Shown piece by piece: positions 17,366 through 25,618 of a DNA stretch of 64,000 bases (positions are counted from its first letter, which is position 1; each line of letters starts with the position of its first letter). The stretch lies in assembly GCF_900129365.1 (NCBI RefSeq), contig NZ_FQVM01000009.1, forward strand, positions 30,345 to 94,344, read 5' to 3'. Position numbers and translations under genes: made by a program. Below the pieces are notes generated by a model, which saw only the letters and a program-made list of their open reading frames with translations, was not told where the DNA came from and searched no databases. Origin of the DNA: Clostridium fallax (GTDB lineage Bacteria; Bacillota; Clostridia; Clostridiales; Clostridiaceae).

Positions 17366-18037
17366 ATGCACGATTCATATTGGCTTTTTTTAAGACTTAT
17401 AGTTGCTGGGATTTTAGCAGGAGCTATAGGTTTAGAAAGAGAAATTAGGTCAAAAGAAGCTGGATTTAGAACACATTTTCTTGTAGGCGTTGGAAGCGCA
17501 CTTATAATGATTGTATCTAAATATGGCTTTTTTGATGTGATTTCTTATAATCACATAGGTTTAGATCCTAGCAGAATAGCTGCACAAGTTATCAGTGGAG
17601 TAGGATTCTTAGGTGCTGGAACTATAATTATAGAGAAAAAAATTGTTAGGGGTTTAACTACTGCAGCAGGAATATGGGCCACTGCTGGTATTGGAATAAC
17701 TATTGGATCTGGCTTATATAAATTAGCAATATTTTCTACCCTTCTTGTATTAGTGGGTCTTGAACTACTTCAAAGATTATTTAAATATCAACTAACTAAA
17801 ATATTAGATGTAAATATAAAACTTTCAACTAATTCATCTTTAGATGTTTTAAAAGTTTTACAAGAAAATAAAAGCACAGTTCTAAGTTATAAATGTGATA
17901 AGCTTAAAGATAACGATAATATACACTATCTTATTGAATGTAAACTTAAAACAAAAATGTCAAACGATAATTCCTTATTATTAGAAAATATTCAAAAATT
18001 GCCTAATGTATTATCTATAAATATAGAAAATATATAA
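17366..18037 (+). CDS. MgtC/SapB-family membrane protein
   Basis: MgtC-family proteins are linked to growth at low magnesium and, in pathogens, to survival in host cells; here the role is unproven. The first 140 residues hold the family's four to five helices with the hallmarks GAIGLEREIRSKEAGFRTH, then GVGFLGAGTIIIEK and RGLTTAAGIWATAGIGITIGSG. The last 80 residues form an ACT-like cytoplasmic domain. Length 223 is normal. TAAGGGGGAT precedes the ATG. No magnesium riboswitch is recognisable in the 270 bases upstream. Confidence 0.92.
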   Translation: MHDSYWLFLRLIVAGILAGAIGLEREIRSKEAGFRTHFLVGVGSALIMIVSKYGFFDVISYNHIGLDPSRIAAQVISGVGFLGAGTIIIEKKIVRGLTTAAGIWATAGIGITIGSGLYKLAIFSTLLVLVGLELLQRLFKYQLTKILDVNIKLSTNSSLDVLKVLQENKSTVLSYKCDKLKDNDNIHYLIECKLKTKMSNDNSLLLENIQKLPNVLSINIENI

Positions 18038-18063
18038 TCATTAATTTTTCAGATTATTTTATA

Positions 18064-18092
18064 TTGATTTATCAAAAATTAAGTGGTATACT
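18064..18092 (+). promoter_or_regulatory. Sigma-A-like promoter of the NSS transporter leader
   Basis: TTGATT (18064-18069) and TATACT (18087-18092) are separated by exactly 17 bases. Transcription would begin near 18099, giving a 5' leader of about 290 bases before the transporter ATG and placing the small leader reading frame just inside the transcript. Confidence 0.7.
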
Positions 18093-18124
18093 AAAAAAAA
18101 TATTTAAAAGAGGTAATTAACTTT

Positions 18125-18190
18125 ATGAAAATAATAACTTTATCACTTAGTAATGTAAATAGAATATTTTACTTTAGCTATTATAGATAA
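18125..18190 (+). CDS. Putative 21-codon leader peptide rich in Phe/Tyr at its end
   Basis: An ATG with AGAGGT ten bases upstream opens a frame of 21 codons. It ends in the run N-R-I-F-Y-F-S-Y-Y-R immediately before the stop, and the stop abuts the left arm of the first hairpin (18191). Five of the last eight residues are aromatic. The position directly behind a consensus promoter and in front of alternative RNA hairpins and a terminator is what an amino-acid attenuator leader peptide looks like. Translation has not been shown and the peptide has no known family. Confidence 0.5.
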   Translation: MKIITLSLSNVNRIFYFSYYR

Positions 18191-18240
18191 GGTTTGTATT
18201 AAAAATTATAGATACAAACCGAGAGTTTTGTATCTATGAT
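18191..18240 (+). promoter_or_regulatory. Mutually exclusive hairpins in the transporter leader
   Basis: GGTTTGTAT (18191-18199) pairs with ATACAAACC (18212-18220). Alternatively ATAGATACAAA (18208-18218) pairs with TTTGTATCTAT (18227-18237), and that stem can extend outward by three more pairs. Both use 18212-18218, so only one can form. A ribosome stalled on the two Tyr codons at 18179-18184 would cover the left arm of the first hairpin and favour the second. Confidence 0.6.
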
Positions 18241-18261
18241 GGTTTTAAAGTTATGTAAAAT

Positions 18262-18287
18262 AAGCCACATAGTATACTATGTGGCTT
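18262..18287 (+). promoter_or_regulatory. 26-bp palindromic hairpin, near copy of the following terminator stem
   Basis: AAGCCACATAGTA is followed directly by its perfect complement. Its arms share CACATAGTA and TACTATGTG with the terminator hairpin at 18304-18335. The right arm here can therefore pair with the left arm of the terminator, which would act as an antiterminator. Confidence 0.6.
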
Positions 18288-18303
18288 TAATTATAAAAAT
18301 TTT

Positions 18304-18342
18304 AGGTCACATAGTAAAAAAATACTATGTGACCTTTTTTTT
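18304..18342 (+). terminator. Strong terminator inside the transporter leader, 46 bases before the gene
   Basis: AGGTCACATAGTA pairs with TACTATGTGACCT over a six-A loop and is followed by eight T. It lies between the leader promoter and the NSS transporter ATG, so it must either be bypassed under regulation or end a separate small RNA. Confidence 0.8.
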
Positions 18343-18387
18343 ATAAATCTCATTAAATACAAAAGATATAATAAGGAGGCTAATTTT

Positions 18388-19698
18388 ATGAAAAAAAAAG
18401 AAACATTTTCTAGTAAAATGGGGTTTATCTTAGCTTGTTTAGGTGCTGCCATAGGACTAGGTAACATTTGGTTATTTCCTTGGAGACTTGGAACTTATGG
18501 TGGAGCTGCTTTTTTAATACCCTACATAATATTTTCTTTTACCCTTGCAAAAACTGGTATGATTTTAGAAATAGCTCTAGGTAGATATATGAAAAAGAGT
18601 CCTTATGATGCAATTAAAAATATTTTAGAAAATAAAAATCTACCTTTAAAAAATTTGATATCTATAATACCTACATTAAGTATTTTAGGAATATTTCTTT
18701 TTTACTCTATAGTTTTTGGATGGATCTTAAAATATTTTACTTTAAGCATAACTTTTAAAATTAAAGATTTAAATACTGCTTCTAGCTTTTTAAATATAGC
18801 TGGAAACTCTAATAGTATATTCTGGCATGGCTTAGCTATTTTATTAACTGCTATAGTCGTTATTTTAGGTGTACAAAATGGAATAGAAAAATTAAATAAG
18901 TGTATAATGCCTGCATTATTTATAGGTTTTTCACTATTAGCAATAGTATCTATTTCTCTTCCAAATTCTATAGAAGGATTGAAATACTTATTTTTACCTC
19001 ATTGGGAATCCTTATTAAATATAGAGACTTGGATTATGGCTTTAGGACAAGCATTTTTCTCTACATCTTTAACTGGTGCCGGTTTAGTTTTATATGGTTC
19101 TTACTTAAAAGATGATGTAGATATATTAGATGCTAGTAACAAAACTATAATATTTAACTTACTATCTGCTTTACTGTCTGCTTTAGTTATTATGCCTGCG
19201 GTATTCTCATTTGGACTAAATCCAGAGTCAGGTCCATCTTTATTATTTATAACTATTCCTGAAATATTTAAAAATATGAAAGGTGGAAGTTTATTTGCCA
19301 TACTATTTTTCCTAACTGTAGTATTTGCAGCTATTTCCTCTGCTATAAATATGTTAAACTGTGGTACAGATCTACTTATAAGTCATTCAAATTTATCAAG
19401 AAAAAAAGCTACCTTAATTTTATCAGTAATATTTTTTATAGTAAGTATTCCCATGGATTTAAGTATGACACTATTTACAAAGTTTTCAGATTTTATAACT
19501 ATAGTTTTAGCACCACTTGGAGCATTAATAGCTATGATATCATTTATATGGTTTTTACCTAAATTTAGAGCTTTTAATGAAATAATTAAGGGAAGCAATA
19601 GAACACTTTCTAAAAGTTTTATTATTCTTTCAAAATATATACTTCCTATATCTACTGCTATAATAATATTATTGGGTATAATTTATGGTGGAATTTAA
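18388..19698 (+). CDS. NSS (SNF) family sodium-dependent amino-acid transporter
   Basis: Sodium-coupled importer of the LeuT/MhsT/TyT1 fold. The product has 436 residues and eleven to twelve helices. The first helix carries GAAIGLGNIWLFPW (19-32), the unwound sodium/substrate site of the family; the usual Arg of WRFP is Leu29 here, with Arg33 close by. Other matches are FSTSLTGAGLVLYGSYL and the CGTDLLISH loop. ATAAGGAGGC precedes the ATG. Bacterial relatives transport tryptophan, tyrosine or leucine; the Phe/Tyr-rich leader peptide upstream suggests an aromatic substrate (inference). Confidence 0.92.
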   Translation: MKKKETFSSKMGFILACLGAAIGLGNIWLFPWRLGTYGGAAFLIPYIIFSFTLAKTGMILEIALGRYMKKSPYDAIKNILENKNLPLKNLISIIPTLSILGIFLFYSIVFGWILKYFTLSITFKIKDLNTASSFLNIAGNSNSIFWHGLAILLTAIVVILGVQNGIEKLNKCIMPALFIGFSLLAIVSISLPNSIEGLKYLFLPHWESLLNIETWIMALGQAFFSTSLTGAGLVLYGSYLKDDVDILDASNKTIIFNLLSALLSALVIMPAVFSFGLNPESGPSLLFITIPEIFKNMKGGSLFAILFFLTVVFAAISSAINMLNCGTDLLISHSNLSRKKATLILSVIFFIVSIPMDLSMTLFTKFSDFITIVLAPLGALIAMISFIWFLPKFRAFNEIIKGSNRTLSKSFIILSKYILPISTAIIILLGIIYGGI

Positions 19699-19767
19699 AA
19701 ATGTATTATTTGAATATAATATTAATTAAAATAAAAATATTTATAATGTTTTTTATTTTAATCTTAA

Positions 19768-19804
19768 AAAAAGGAACTTTATCAAATTTTGATAAAGTTC
19801 CTTT
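19768..19804 (-). terminator. Terminator after the PsuK-like kinase gene
   Basis: AAAGGAACTTTATC pairs with its complement over a short AT loop, with seven T following on the minus strand. On the plus strand the tail is weaker, but it may also end the NSS transporter transcript. Confidence 0.75.
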
Positions 19805-19858
19805 AAATATTTTAAAACTTAAAATAGAATATAAAAATAAACTATTTATACAATTTAA

Positions 19859-20815
19859 TTATTTGTATGTAATTTGCTCCCAATCAAGAGAGTTAAGCTC
19901 TTCATTAACAAAATTAATATCCATTTTAGGATGTATTGTTTCTTCATGAGCTATAGTTATAGTAGACATTGTTATTGCAAGTTTTACTATTTCTTCTAAG
20001 GATAAGTTATTCATATATCCATAACCTAAACCTGCTACAAAAGCATCTCCTGCTCCAGTTACATTCTTTACCAAAACATCTCTGGCCTTTGTTTTTCCCC
20101 ACTTTTTGCCGTTAGTAAAAAATATGCCTTCTTCATCTAAACTTATAAATACATTTTTTACTCCTAAACTCAAAAAATATTCTCCAGCTTTTAATAGATC
20201 CTCATCACTTTTTATAGGAAAGCCAGCTAAAACTTCTGCTTCATGTCTATTAGGCTTTATTGTATGAAAATATCTAACAAGATGTCTTATATTTTCAGCT
20301 CTTGCCGCTGAAACTGGATCTAAAATAAATTTTGTATTATCTCCATAGTTTAGTAATAAATATTCCATTGTTTTAGGGTTATCAGAATCTAAAACAACAT
20401 ACTCTGCATTAGATATAATCTCTGCTTTAGTTGATAAAAATTCTTGGTCTAATGCATTTATTATTTTTAAATCTGCAATTGCAGAAACCATTTCCCCATT
20501 CTCATCTAATATTGCCAAATATGTTGGAGTTCCTGCTCCTTCTACTATTAATGAATCACTCATATCATAGCCAATTTCTTTTGATTGACTCATCATATTA
20601 TATCCATTTTCGTCATCACCAAGTATAGATATAAATTTCGTATTTACTCCTACTCTGGCCATATTTTCAGCAATATTTCTACATACCCCACCATAAGATA
20701 ATTTAACTCTTCCTGGAGTTGAATTATGTGATCTATAGGTAGCTTTACTAAAACCAAATATATCTATTACTGATGCACCTATAACAAGTAAATATGGTTC
20801 TGTTGTTTTGTTCAT
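19859..20815 (-). CDS. psuK: PfkB-family kinase resembling pseudouridine kinase
   Basis: Ribokinase-fold sugar kinase. The N-terminal region GASVIDIFGF and YGGVCRNIAENMARVG, the mid part LDENGEMVSAIADL, DPVSAARAENIRH and the motif IKPNRHEAEVLAG closely follow E. coli PsuK as I recall it. The anion hole and catalytic Asp are in NVTGAGDAFVAGL. PsuK phosphorylates pseudouridine to pseudouridine 5'-phosphate, which PsuG then splits. No psuG lies next to it, so the substrate is likely but not proven. The length of 318 residues is normal. AGGAGGATGG precedes the ATG. Confidence 0.75.
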   Translation of the reverse strand: MNKTTEPYLLVIGASVIDIFGFSKATYRSHNSTPGRVKLSYGGVCRNIAENMARVGVNTKFISILGDDENGYNMMSQSKEIGYDMSDSLIVEGAGTPTYLAILDENGEMVSAIADLKIINALDQEFLSTKAEIISNAEYVVLDSDNPKTMEYLLLNYGDNTKFILDPVSAARAENIRHLVRYFHTIKPNRHEAEVLAGFPIKSDEDLLKAGEYFLSLGVKNVFISLDEEGIFFTNGKKWGKTKARDVLVKNVTGAGDAFVAGLGYGYMNNLSLEEIVKLAITMSTITIAHEETIHPKMDINFVNEELNSLDWEQITYK

Positions 20816-20886
20816 GTTTTTCCATCCTCCTACTCTAACTTCTTTATTTTATCATAATTTTTTTTTTTGAGTAGTGGCTTTTTTCC

Positions 20887-21081
20887 TTATTTTAAAACAA
20901 ATTGATTATTTTCTTCATTGTAAACATATCCAACAGATAAAAGTACATCTTTAAGTTCTTTTTCATCCACATTTAAATCATCACATAAATTAAAAAGAGA
21001 ATTATAATAATCTCTAAGTTTTAAATTTATAATACTTAAAAGCATAAAGGGATCTCTTTGTCTTAAGTTTCCTAATTCCAT
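20887..21081 (-). CDS. Small DUF4250-type protein
   Basis: A 64-residue soluble protein with the pattern RDPFMLLSIINLKLRDYY and LCDDLNVDEKELKD, which I associate with the uncharacterised family DUF4250 of Clostridia and relatives. It is predicted helical, with a C-terminal GYVYNEENNQF turn. It lies just upstream of the PsuK-like gene on the same strand, about 70 bases apart, and could share its transcript. GAGGTGGAAAA precedes the ATG. Function unknown. Confidence 0.75.
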   Translation of the reverse strand: MELGNLRQRDPFMLLSIINLKLRDYYNSLFNLCDDLNVDEKELKDVLLSVGYVYNEENNQFVLK

Positions 21082-21207
21082 TTTTCCACCTCATATATTT
21101 AAATATTTTATATTTTTAGTATTTACAATATAATTTAAATTAAAATCAAATACAAATTTTATTTTACCTAAAATTCCTCTTATTGAAAAGTTTTATATAA
21201 AAATTAG

Positions 21208-21255
21208 AAAGACTTCATAACATATAATTTTAAAATTATATGTTATGAAGTCTTT
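21208..21255. terminator. Perfect 24-bp stem terminator
   Basis: A 48-base perfect inverted repeat beginning AAAGACTTCATAACATATAA. It lies 16 bases after the adenosine deaminase stop (minus strand). Confidence 0.85.
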
Positions 21256-21271
21256 TAATATAAAAATATAT

Positions 21272-22288
21272 TTATTTTATTTCTTTTATACTATTTATAA
21301 TAGAACTTTTTGTTTTATCATCGCAGAAACTACTATTAACTGTATTTATATTTATCTGTTTTATTTCATCTAATGAAAAATTTAATTCTTCATATAATTT
21401 AATATATTCTTCTGTTAAATCTACATTAGAAACTGTGTTATTATCTGTATTTAATGTAACATTTAATCCCTTATCGAAAAATCTTCTAACAGGATGATTT
21501 TTAATTTTATCTACAATTTCTGTATTGTAATTGCTAGTCATACATATCTCTAAAGGTATATTGTTTTTTATTAAAAATTCTTCAACAGAGCTATCTTTGT
21601 AAGCGCTTACTCCATGGCCAATTCTTTCAGCACCTAAAAGATTTATAGAATCTATAATATTTTTTTCATTTCCTGTTTCTCCTGCATGAATTGTTACATG
21701 AAATCCTAATTTTTTAGCTTCCTTAAATAATTCTTTAAATAATTTTGGTGGAAAATCAGCTTCATTACCTGCTAAATCTACTGCAACAACACCTTTATTT
21801 ATAAATTTCGCTACTTCTTTTAATTGATTGAAGTTTTTTTCATTAGTTTCATGTCTCATAAAAGAACAAATTATATTAGATTTAACTCCAAACCTTTTCT
21901 CTCCTTCATTTTTAGCATCTATTACCGCTTCTAATACATCTTTAATAGATAGTCCTTCTTCCAAATGTAAATATGGTGCGAATCTAAGTTCTATGTATTT
22001 TATATTTTCTTTAGAACAATCTTCTATTAACTCTAAAGTTATTCTATATATATTTTCCTTATCCTGCATTACTGACAATGGATATGAAAACTTTTTCAAA
22101 TAATCTTTTAATGAACTACACTTATCTTCTACAGCAACATATTTTTTTAGTTCTTTAAGATCTTCTGTTGGAAGTTTTATCCCCCTTTTCTTTGAAAGTT
22201 CTAATAAAGTAGATGGTCTAACAGAGCCATCTATGTGACAATGTAGTTGAACTTTTGGCATATTTTTTATTATTTTTCTATAATCCAA
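21272..22288 (-). CDS. add: Adenosine deaminase
   Basis: Deaminates adenosine and deoxyadenosine to inosine for purine salvage. Metal and catalytic residues are all present: His16 and His18 in QLHCHID, His201 and Glu204 in IHAGETG, His225 in ERIGHGV, Asp282 in LNTDNN. The offset from the E. coli enzyme is a constant four residues. The length is 338. The start is TTG at 22288, supported by GGGGGTG six bases upstream; the next ATG, nine codons on, has no ribosome site. It is transcribed alone. Confidence 0.96.
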   Translation of the reverse strand: MDYRKIIKNMPKVQLHCHIDGSVRPSTLLELSKKRGIKLPTEDLKELKKYVAVEDKCSSLKDYLKKFSYPLSVMQDKENIYRITLELIEDCSKENIKYIELRFAPYLHLEEGLSIKDVLEAVIDAKNEGEKRFGVKSNIICSFMRHETNEKNFNQLKEVAKFINKGVVAVDLAGNEADFPPKLFKELFKEAKKLGFHVTIHAGETGNEKNIIDSINLLGAERIGHGVSAYKDSSVEEFLIKNNIPLEICMTSNYNTEIVDKIKNHPVRRFFDKGLNVTLNTDNNTVSNVDLTEEYIKLYEELNFSLDEIKQININTVNSSFCDDKTKSSIINSIKEIK

Positions 22289-22377
22289 TTATTACACCCC
22301 CATAATATTATGTTTGTCATTATACCACCCTTAACTCCTTTAAACAACTAGAATATTTATAAATAATAATGCATAAA

Positions 22378-22420
22378 AATAAGCCTACAAAATTTCAAGT
22401 AAAAATCCTGTAGGCTTTTA
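22378..22420. terminator. Terminator after the 39-residue protein gene
   Basis: AAGCCTACA pairs with TGTAGGCTT, loop 19 bases, with T-rich sequence on both sides. It is close to the end of the minus-strand small gene at 22448. Confidence 0.65.
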
Positions 22421-22447
22421 TTTTATAATAATAAAATTATAATAGGC

Positions 22448-22567
22448 TTATTTTTGTTTATTATGTTTATGTTGATTAGATATTTCAGGTACTGGCTCTA
22501 CGTCATTTTTCTTTGGTGACTTAAATCTTTTGCTATTCCATGAAGATTGTTGGTTATTTTTTGCCAT
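22448..22567 (-). CDS. Basic 39-residue protein of unknown function
   Basis: A short frame, MAKNNQQSSWNSKRFKSPKK onward, ends in a His/Lys-rich tail. It is hydrophilic and rich in Lys, Asn and Ser and contains one Trp. TTAGGAGGTGTG stands at correct spacing before the ATG, and a terminator follows the stop; together these argue that this is a real gene despite its size. It resembles small clostridial proteins annotated only as hypothetical. Function unknown. Confidence 0.6.
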   Translation of the reverse strand: MAKNNQQSSWNSKRFKSPKKNDVEPVPEISNQHKHNKQK

Positions 22568-22623
22568 AATAGCACACCTCCTAATTGTTTTTCTTAATTT
22601 AGTATGTGCTATTTATGTTTTTA

Positions 22624-22812
22624 TTATTTTTTATCTTCTACAATTTTATTTATAAGTTTTGAATCTATAAGTTCACTTTTGCTAAATCCTTTTCTAAAGT
22701 ATCTTATTTGTTTATACTTTGTTCCATTCATTTCAAAATCTAAAATATCAATTCTATCTCCCTTATAAATCAAAGGCTCCTTTTTTCCTTTAATAAAAAT
22801 CTTTATTTCCAT
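22624..22812 (-). CDS. Small protein of unknown function
   Basis: A 62-residue basic protein starting MEIKIFIKGKKEPLIYKGD, mostly predicted beta strands, with a C-terminal helix. AAGAAAGGTATTATTTT precedes the ATG. It follows the LacI-type regulator on the same strand by 22 bases, so the two may be co-transcribed. No family recognised. Confidence 0.65.
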   Translation of the reverse strand: MEIKIFIKGKKEPLIYKGDRIDILDFEMNGTKYKQIRYFRKGFSKSELIDSKLINKIVEDKK

Positions 22813-22834
22813 AAAATAATACCTTTCTTAATTA

Positions 22835-23833
22835 TTATTTAGTTAAGCATTTTTCTACACTATCTCTCTTTATAAGTTTTGTTGGAATTATTACTTTTTT
22901 AGATATTTCTCTATCCTTTTTTATCCTTTCAATGATTAAATCAACTGCAGTTTCTCCCATAAATTCTGTATATACCTTAACAGTTGTTAATGGAGGTATT
23001 ATGAATTGAGCTGTAGATATATCATTAAATCCTATAATACTTATATCATTTGGAATTTTTAATCCTGCTTCACTTATAGCTTTATATGCTCCTATTGCCA
23101 TAGAATCATTAGCTATAAAATAAGCTGTTGGTCTATTTTTATTTTGTAAGAATTTTTTCATAAGTTCATATCCACTAGCTGGAGTAAACTTTCCAAGCTT
23201 TATAAAGTCTTTAAATGAAAGATTTCTTTTCTCCATAAACTCTATATAAGTTTGTTGTCTATAATCTAAAACCTGTTTTTTTCCTTTATCAACAAATTCC
23301 TCTCCACCAATATAAGCTATTTTTGTATGTCCAAGTGAAGTTAAATATTCCATAACTTCATTAACAGCCTTTCTAAAATCTATTACTACAGAATCATACA
23401 AATTTTCATCTGGTGATGAATCAACAAAAACTATATTCTTAGATAATTTTCTTATTTTAGATATTTCTCCATCTCCAAACTTTCCTATTGCAATTATTCC
23501 ATCTAGATTTTCATTAAAGTTTTCCATATCATCTATTTTTAAAAATTTAATTAAATTTTTACTACAACATCTATCTATTGCCATTCTTATTGATAGGTAG
23601 TAAGGATCTATAATCTCTTCTTTATCTGAATACCAATGTATAATTCCTATTGTATGTGTATTTTTTCTTCCTTTTCTCTCTTTTATTGTTACATAATTTA
23701 ATTCTTCCGCTGCTTCAAATATTCTTTTTTTTGTTTCATCAGCTACATTTAAAGACTCATCATAATTTAATACCCTTGAAACAGTAGCAATAGAAACACT
23801 AGCTTTTTCAGCAATATCCTTTATAGTTGCCAT
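22835..23833 (-). CDS. LacI/GalR-family transcriptional regulator
   Basis: Sugar-responsive repressor type. Residues 2-25 are the helix-turn-helix, with ATIKDIAEKASVSIATVSRV, followed by the hinge helix near 45-58 and a periplasmic-binding-protein-like ligand domain to residue 332 (GFNDISTAQFIIPPLTTVKV is the typical region near the end). No sugar operon is adjacent, so the regulated genes and effector are not evident here. AGGAGAG precedes the ATG. No clear LacI-type operator was seen in the 230 bases between this gene and the divergent CapA-like gene. Confidence 0.93.
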   Translation of the reverse strand: MATIKDIAEKASVSIATVSRVLNYDESLNVADETKKRIFEAAEELNYVTIKERKGRKNTHTIGIIHWYSDKEEIIDPYYLSIRMAIDRCCSKNLIKFLKIDDMENFNENLDGIIAIGKFGDGEISKIRKLSKNIVFVDSSPDENLYDSVVIDFRKAVNEVMEYLTSLGHTKIAYIGGEEFVDKGKKQVLDYRQQTYIEFMEKRNLSFKDFIKLGKFTPASGYELMKKFLQNKNRPTAYFIANDSMAIGAYKAISEAGLKIPNDISIIGFNDISTAQFIIPPLTTVKVYTEFMGETAVDLIIERIKKDREISKKVIIPTKLIKRDSVEKCLTK

Positions 23834-24060
23834 AGAAAACTCTCCTATCTATTTTTTTACTTAAATTTCACAATTATTTACTATAATTTTATCAGTAATT
23901 ATATATTTTATCAAACCTTATTACTATTTATATATCTTAACATTGAAAATATTTTCCATTTAATGTATTATATAGGTAATAATTGTAATTAACTTTTACT
24001 TTTATACGTTTTTTCAGTAATATTCTTATAATTATAAATCAAATTACCTAGGAGGATACT

Positions 24061-25320
24061 ATGAAAAATAAAATTTTAGTTTATATTTGTAGTTTTTTTG
24101 TTTCTTTACTAATTTTAGTATTTTCTTCAAATATTTTGTTTAATAGTTCATCTAATTCTAGTTTATCTATATTTAAAAATAAAATTTTCGCAAAAAATTC
24201 TAATTATATAGATATAAAAATTAGTGCAGTAGGAGATATCATAGTTCATGATGATCAACTAAAATCTCAATATATACCTCAATCTAAAAGCTATGATTTT
24301 ACAGAATATTTTTCTCATGTTTCTGATTATCTATCTAATTCAGACTACTCTATTGCAAATTTAGAAGGAACTTTAGGAGGTGAAAAAAGAAAATTTTCCG
24401 GTTATCCTTCCTTTAATACTCCTGATGAAATCCTTGATGCCTTAAAGTATAGTGGTTTTGATATGGTAACTGCTGCAAATAATCATATTTTAGATAAAGG
24501 AACTTCTGGATTGAAAAGAACAGTAGATATAGCAAAGGAAAAAGGGTTAGATATTGTAGGTATAAAATCTGATTCTGATGATGTTTCTTATATAGTTAAA
24601 GATATTAAGGGAATAAAAATTGGCTTTGCAAATTATGTTTTTGAAACGCCTTATAAAAATGGATCAAAAACTTTAAATTCTACTCCTATTCCCGATGAAA
24701 GTTTAGTTTTAATGGATAGCTTTAATCCTAATAGAATTGAAGATACTTTATATGTTATGAGTAAAAGAGTAGAAGATTTAAAAAAAGCTGGAGCAGAATT
24801 TATAATATTTTCCCTTCACTGGGGAGATGAATATATTAATTATCCTAATAATTATCAAAAAAAATTAGCTAAAGGATTAAGCGATATAGGGGTAGATGTA
24901 ATATTAGGCTCAAATCCTCATACTATTCAACCAATGGAATTTATATCATCTGAAGTTACTGGAAAAGAAACCTTTGTAATTTATTCTATGGGGAATTTTA
25001 TATCCAATCAAAGATATGAAACCTTAAAAAAACCTTCTACAGAAGATGGAATAATAGTAAACTTAAATATAACAAAAAATTTAAAAACTAAGGATATTCA
25101 GTTAAAAAAAGTAGATTATATCCCAACTTGGGTAAATAGAACTAAAAAAACTAATGGAACTTTTAATTATTCAATTATACCCTTAAATGAAAATATTATA
25201 AAAAATAATAATTTTAATTTATCTGAAGATGCTTTAGAAAGAGCAAAAAATTCTAATGAGAATACAAAAAATTTAATTGAATCTTATTCTTCTAAGTTTA
25301 CTATAGCACAAATAAACTAG
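24061..25320 (+). CDS. CapA-like (PGA capsule) family protein, membrane-anchored
   Basis: A 419-residue exported protein with an N-terminal anchor (about 5-27) and a CapA-type metallophosphatase-fold domain (about 55-340). Recognisable segments are AVGDIIVHDDQL, IANLEGTLGG, TAANNHILDKG, FSLHWGDEY, GSNPHTIQPMEF and YSMGNFISNQ, which hold the expected Asp, Asn and His metal-site residues. CapA of Bacillus takes part in poly-gamma-glutamate capsule synthesis, but capB and capC are absent here; many clostridial homologues stand alone and have no known substrate. TAGGAGGATACT precedes the ATG. Confidence 0.88.
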   Translation: MKNKILVYICSFFVSLLILVFSSNILFNSSSNSSLSIFKNKIFAKNSNYIDIKISAVGDIIVHDDQLKSQYIPQSKSYDFTEYFSHVSDYLSNSDYSIANLEGTLGGEKRKFSGYPSFNTPDEILDALKYSGFDMVTAANNHILDKGTSGLKRTVDIAKEKGLDIVGIKSDSDDVSYIVKDIKGIKIGFANYVFETPYKNGSKTLNSTPIPDESLVLMDSFNPNRIEDTLYVMSKRVEDLKKAGAEFIIFSLHWGDEYINYPNNYQKKLAKGLSDIGVDVILGSNPHTIQPMEFISSEVTGKETFVIYSMGNFISNQRYETLKKPSTEDGIIVNLNITKNLKTKDIQLKKVDYIPTWVNRTKKTNGTFNYSIIPLNENIIKNNNFNLSEDALERAKNSNENTKNLIESYSSKFTIAQIN

Positions 25321-25500
25321 AATTGATTTGATTTTTACATTAGAACTTCTTTTATTACGCTTATATTCTTCTATATTATAGAAAGCTTTTAACTAAAAAA
25401 ATATAAATATATAGTTAATACTTAATTAACTTTTAGGTAAATCATTTATTTAATTTTTCGCCTATATATTAAATATCTAATTTTTACAAACTTCTAATAT

Positions 25501-25552
25501 AAAAAGAGCTATATAAATATTAAATTAATTAATTTAATATTTTCTAGCTCTT
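25501..25552 (-). terminator. Terminator after the ClC gene
   Basis: AAGAGCTA pairs with TAGCTCTT around a long AT-rich inner stem; on the minus strand TTTTT follows. It lies 67 bases after the stop of the ClC gene (25619). The gap 25321-25618 shows no other feature. Confidence 0.75.
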
Positions 25553-25618
25553 ACTTTATAATAACTTTTAAATTATTAATATAAAAATACAAAATATTAC
25601 TTATTTAACTTCTATTTA

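Noticed and set aside
17536..17555. CRP-like inverted repeat TGTGAT...ATCACA inside the MgtC-like gene
   Set aside because: The spacing between half sites is eight rather than four bases and it lies well inside a coding region; taken as chance.
18191..18342. T-box or CRISPR-like reading of the repeated CACATAGTA hairpins
   Set aside because: There is no T-box TGGNACCGCG sequence or specifier stem, and two inverted copies without regular spacers are not a CRISPR array.
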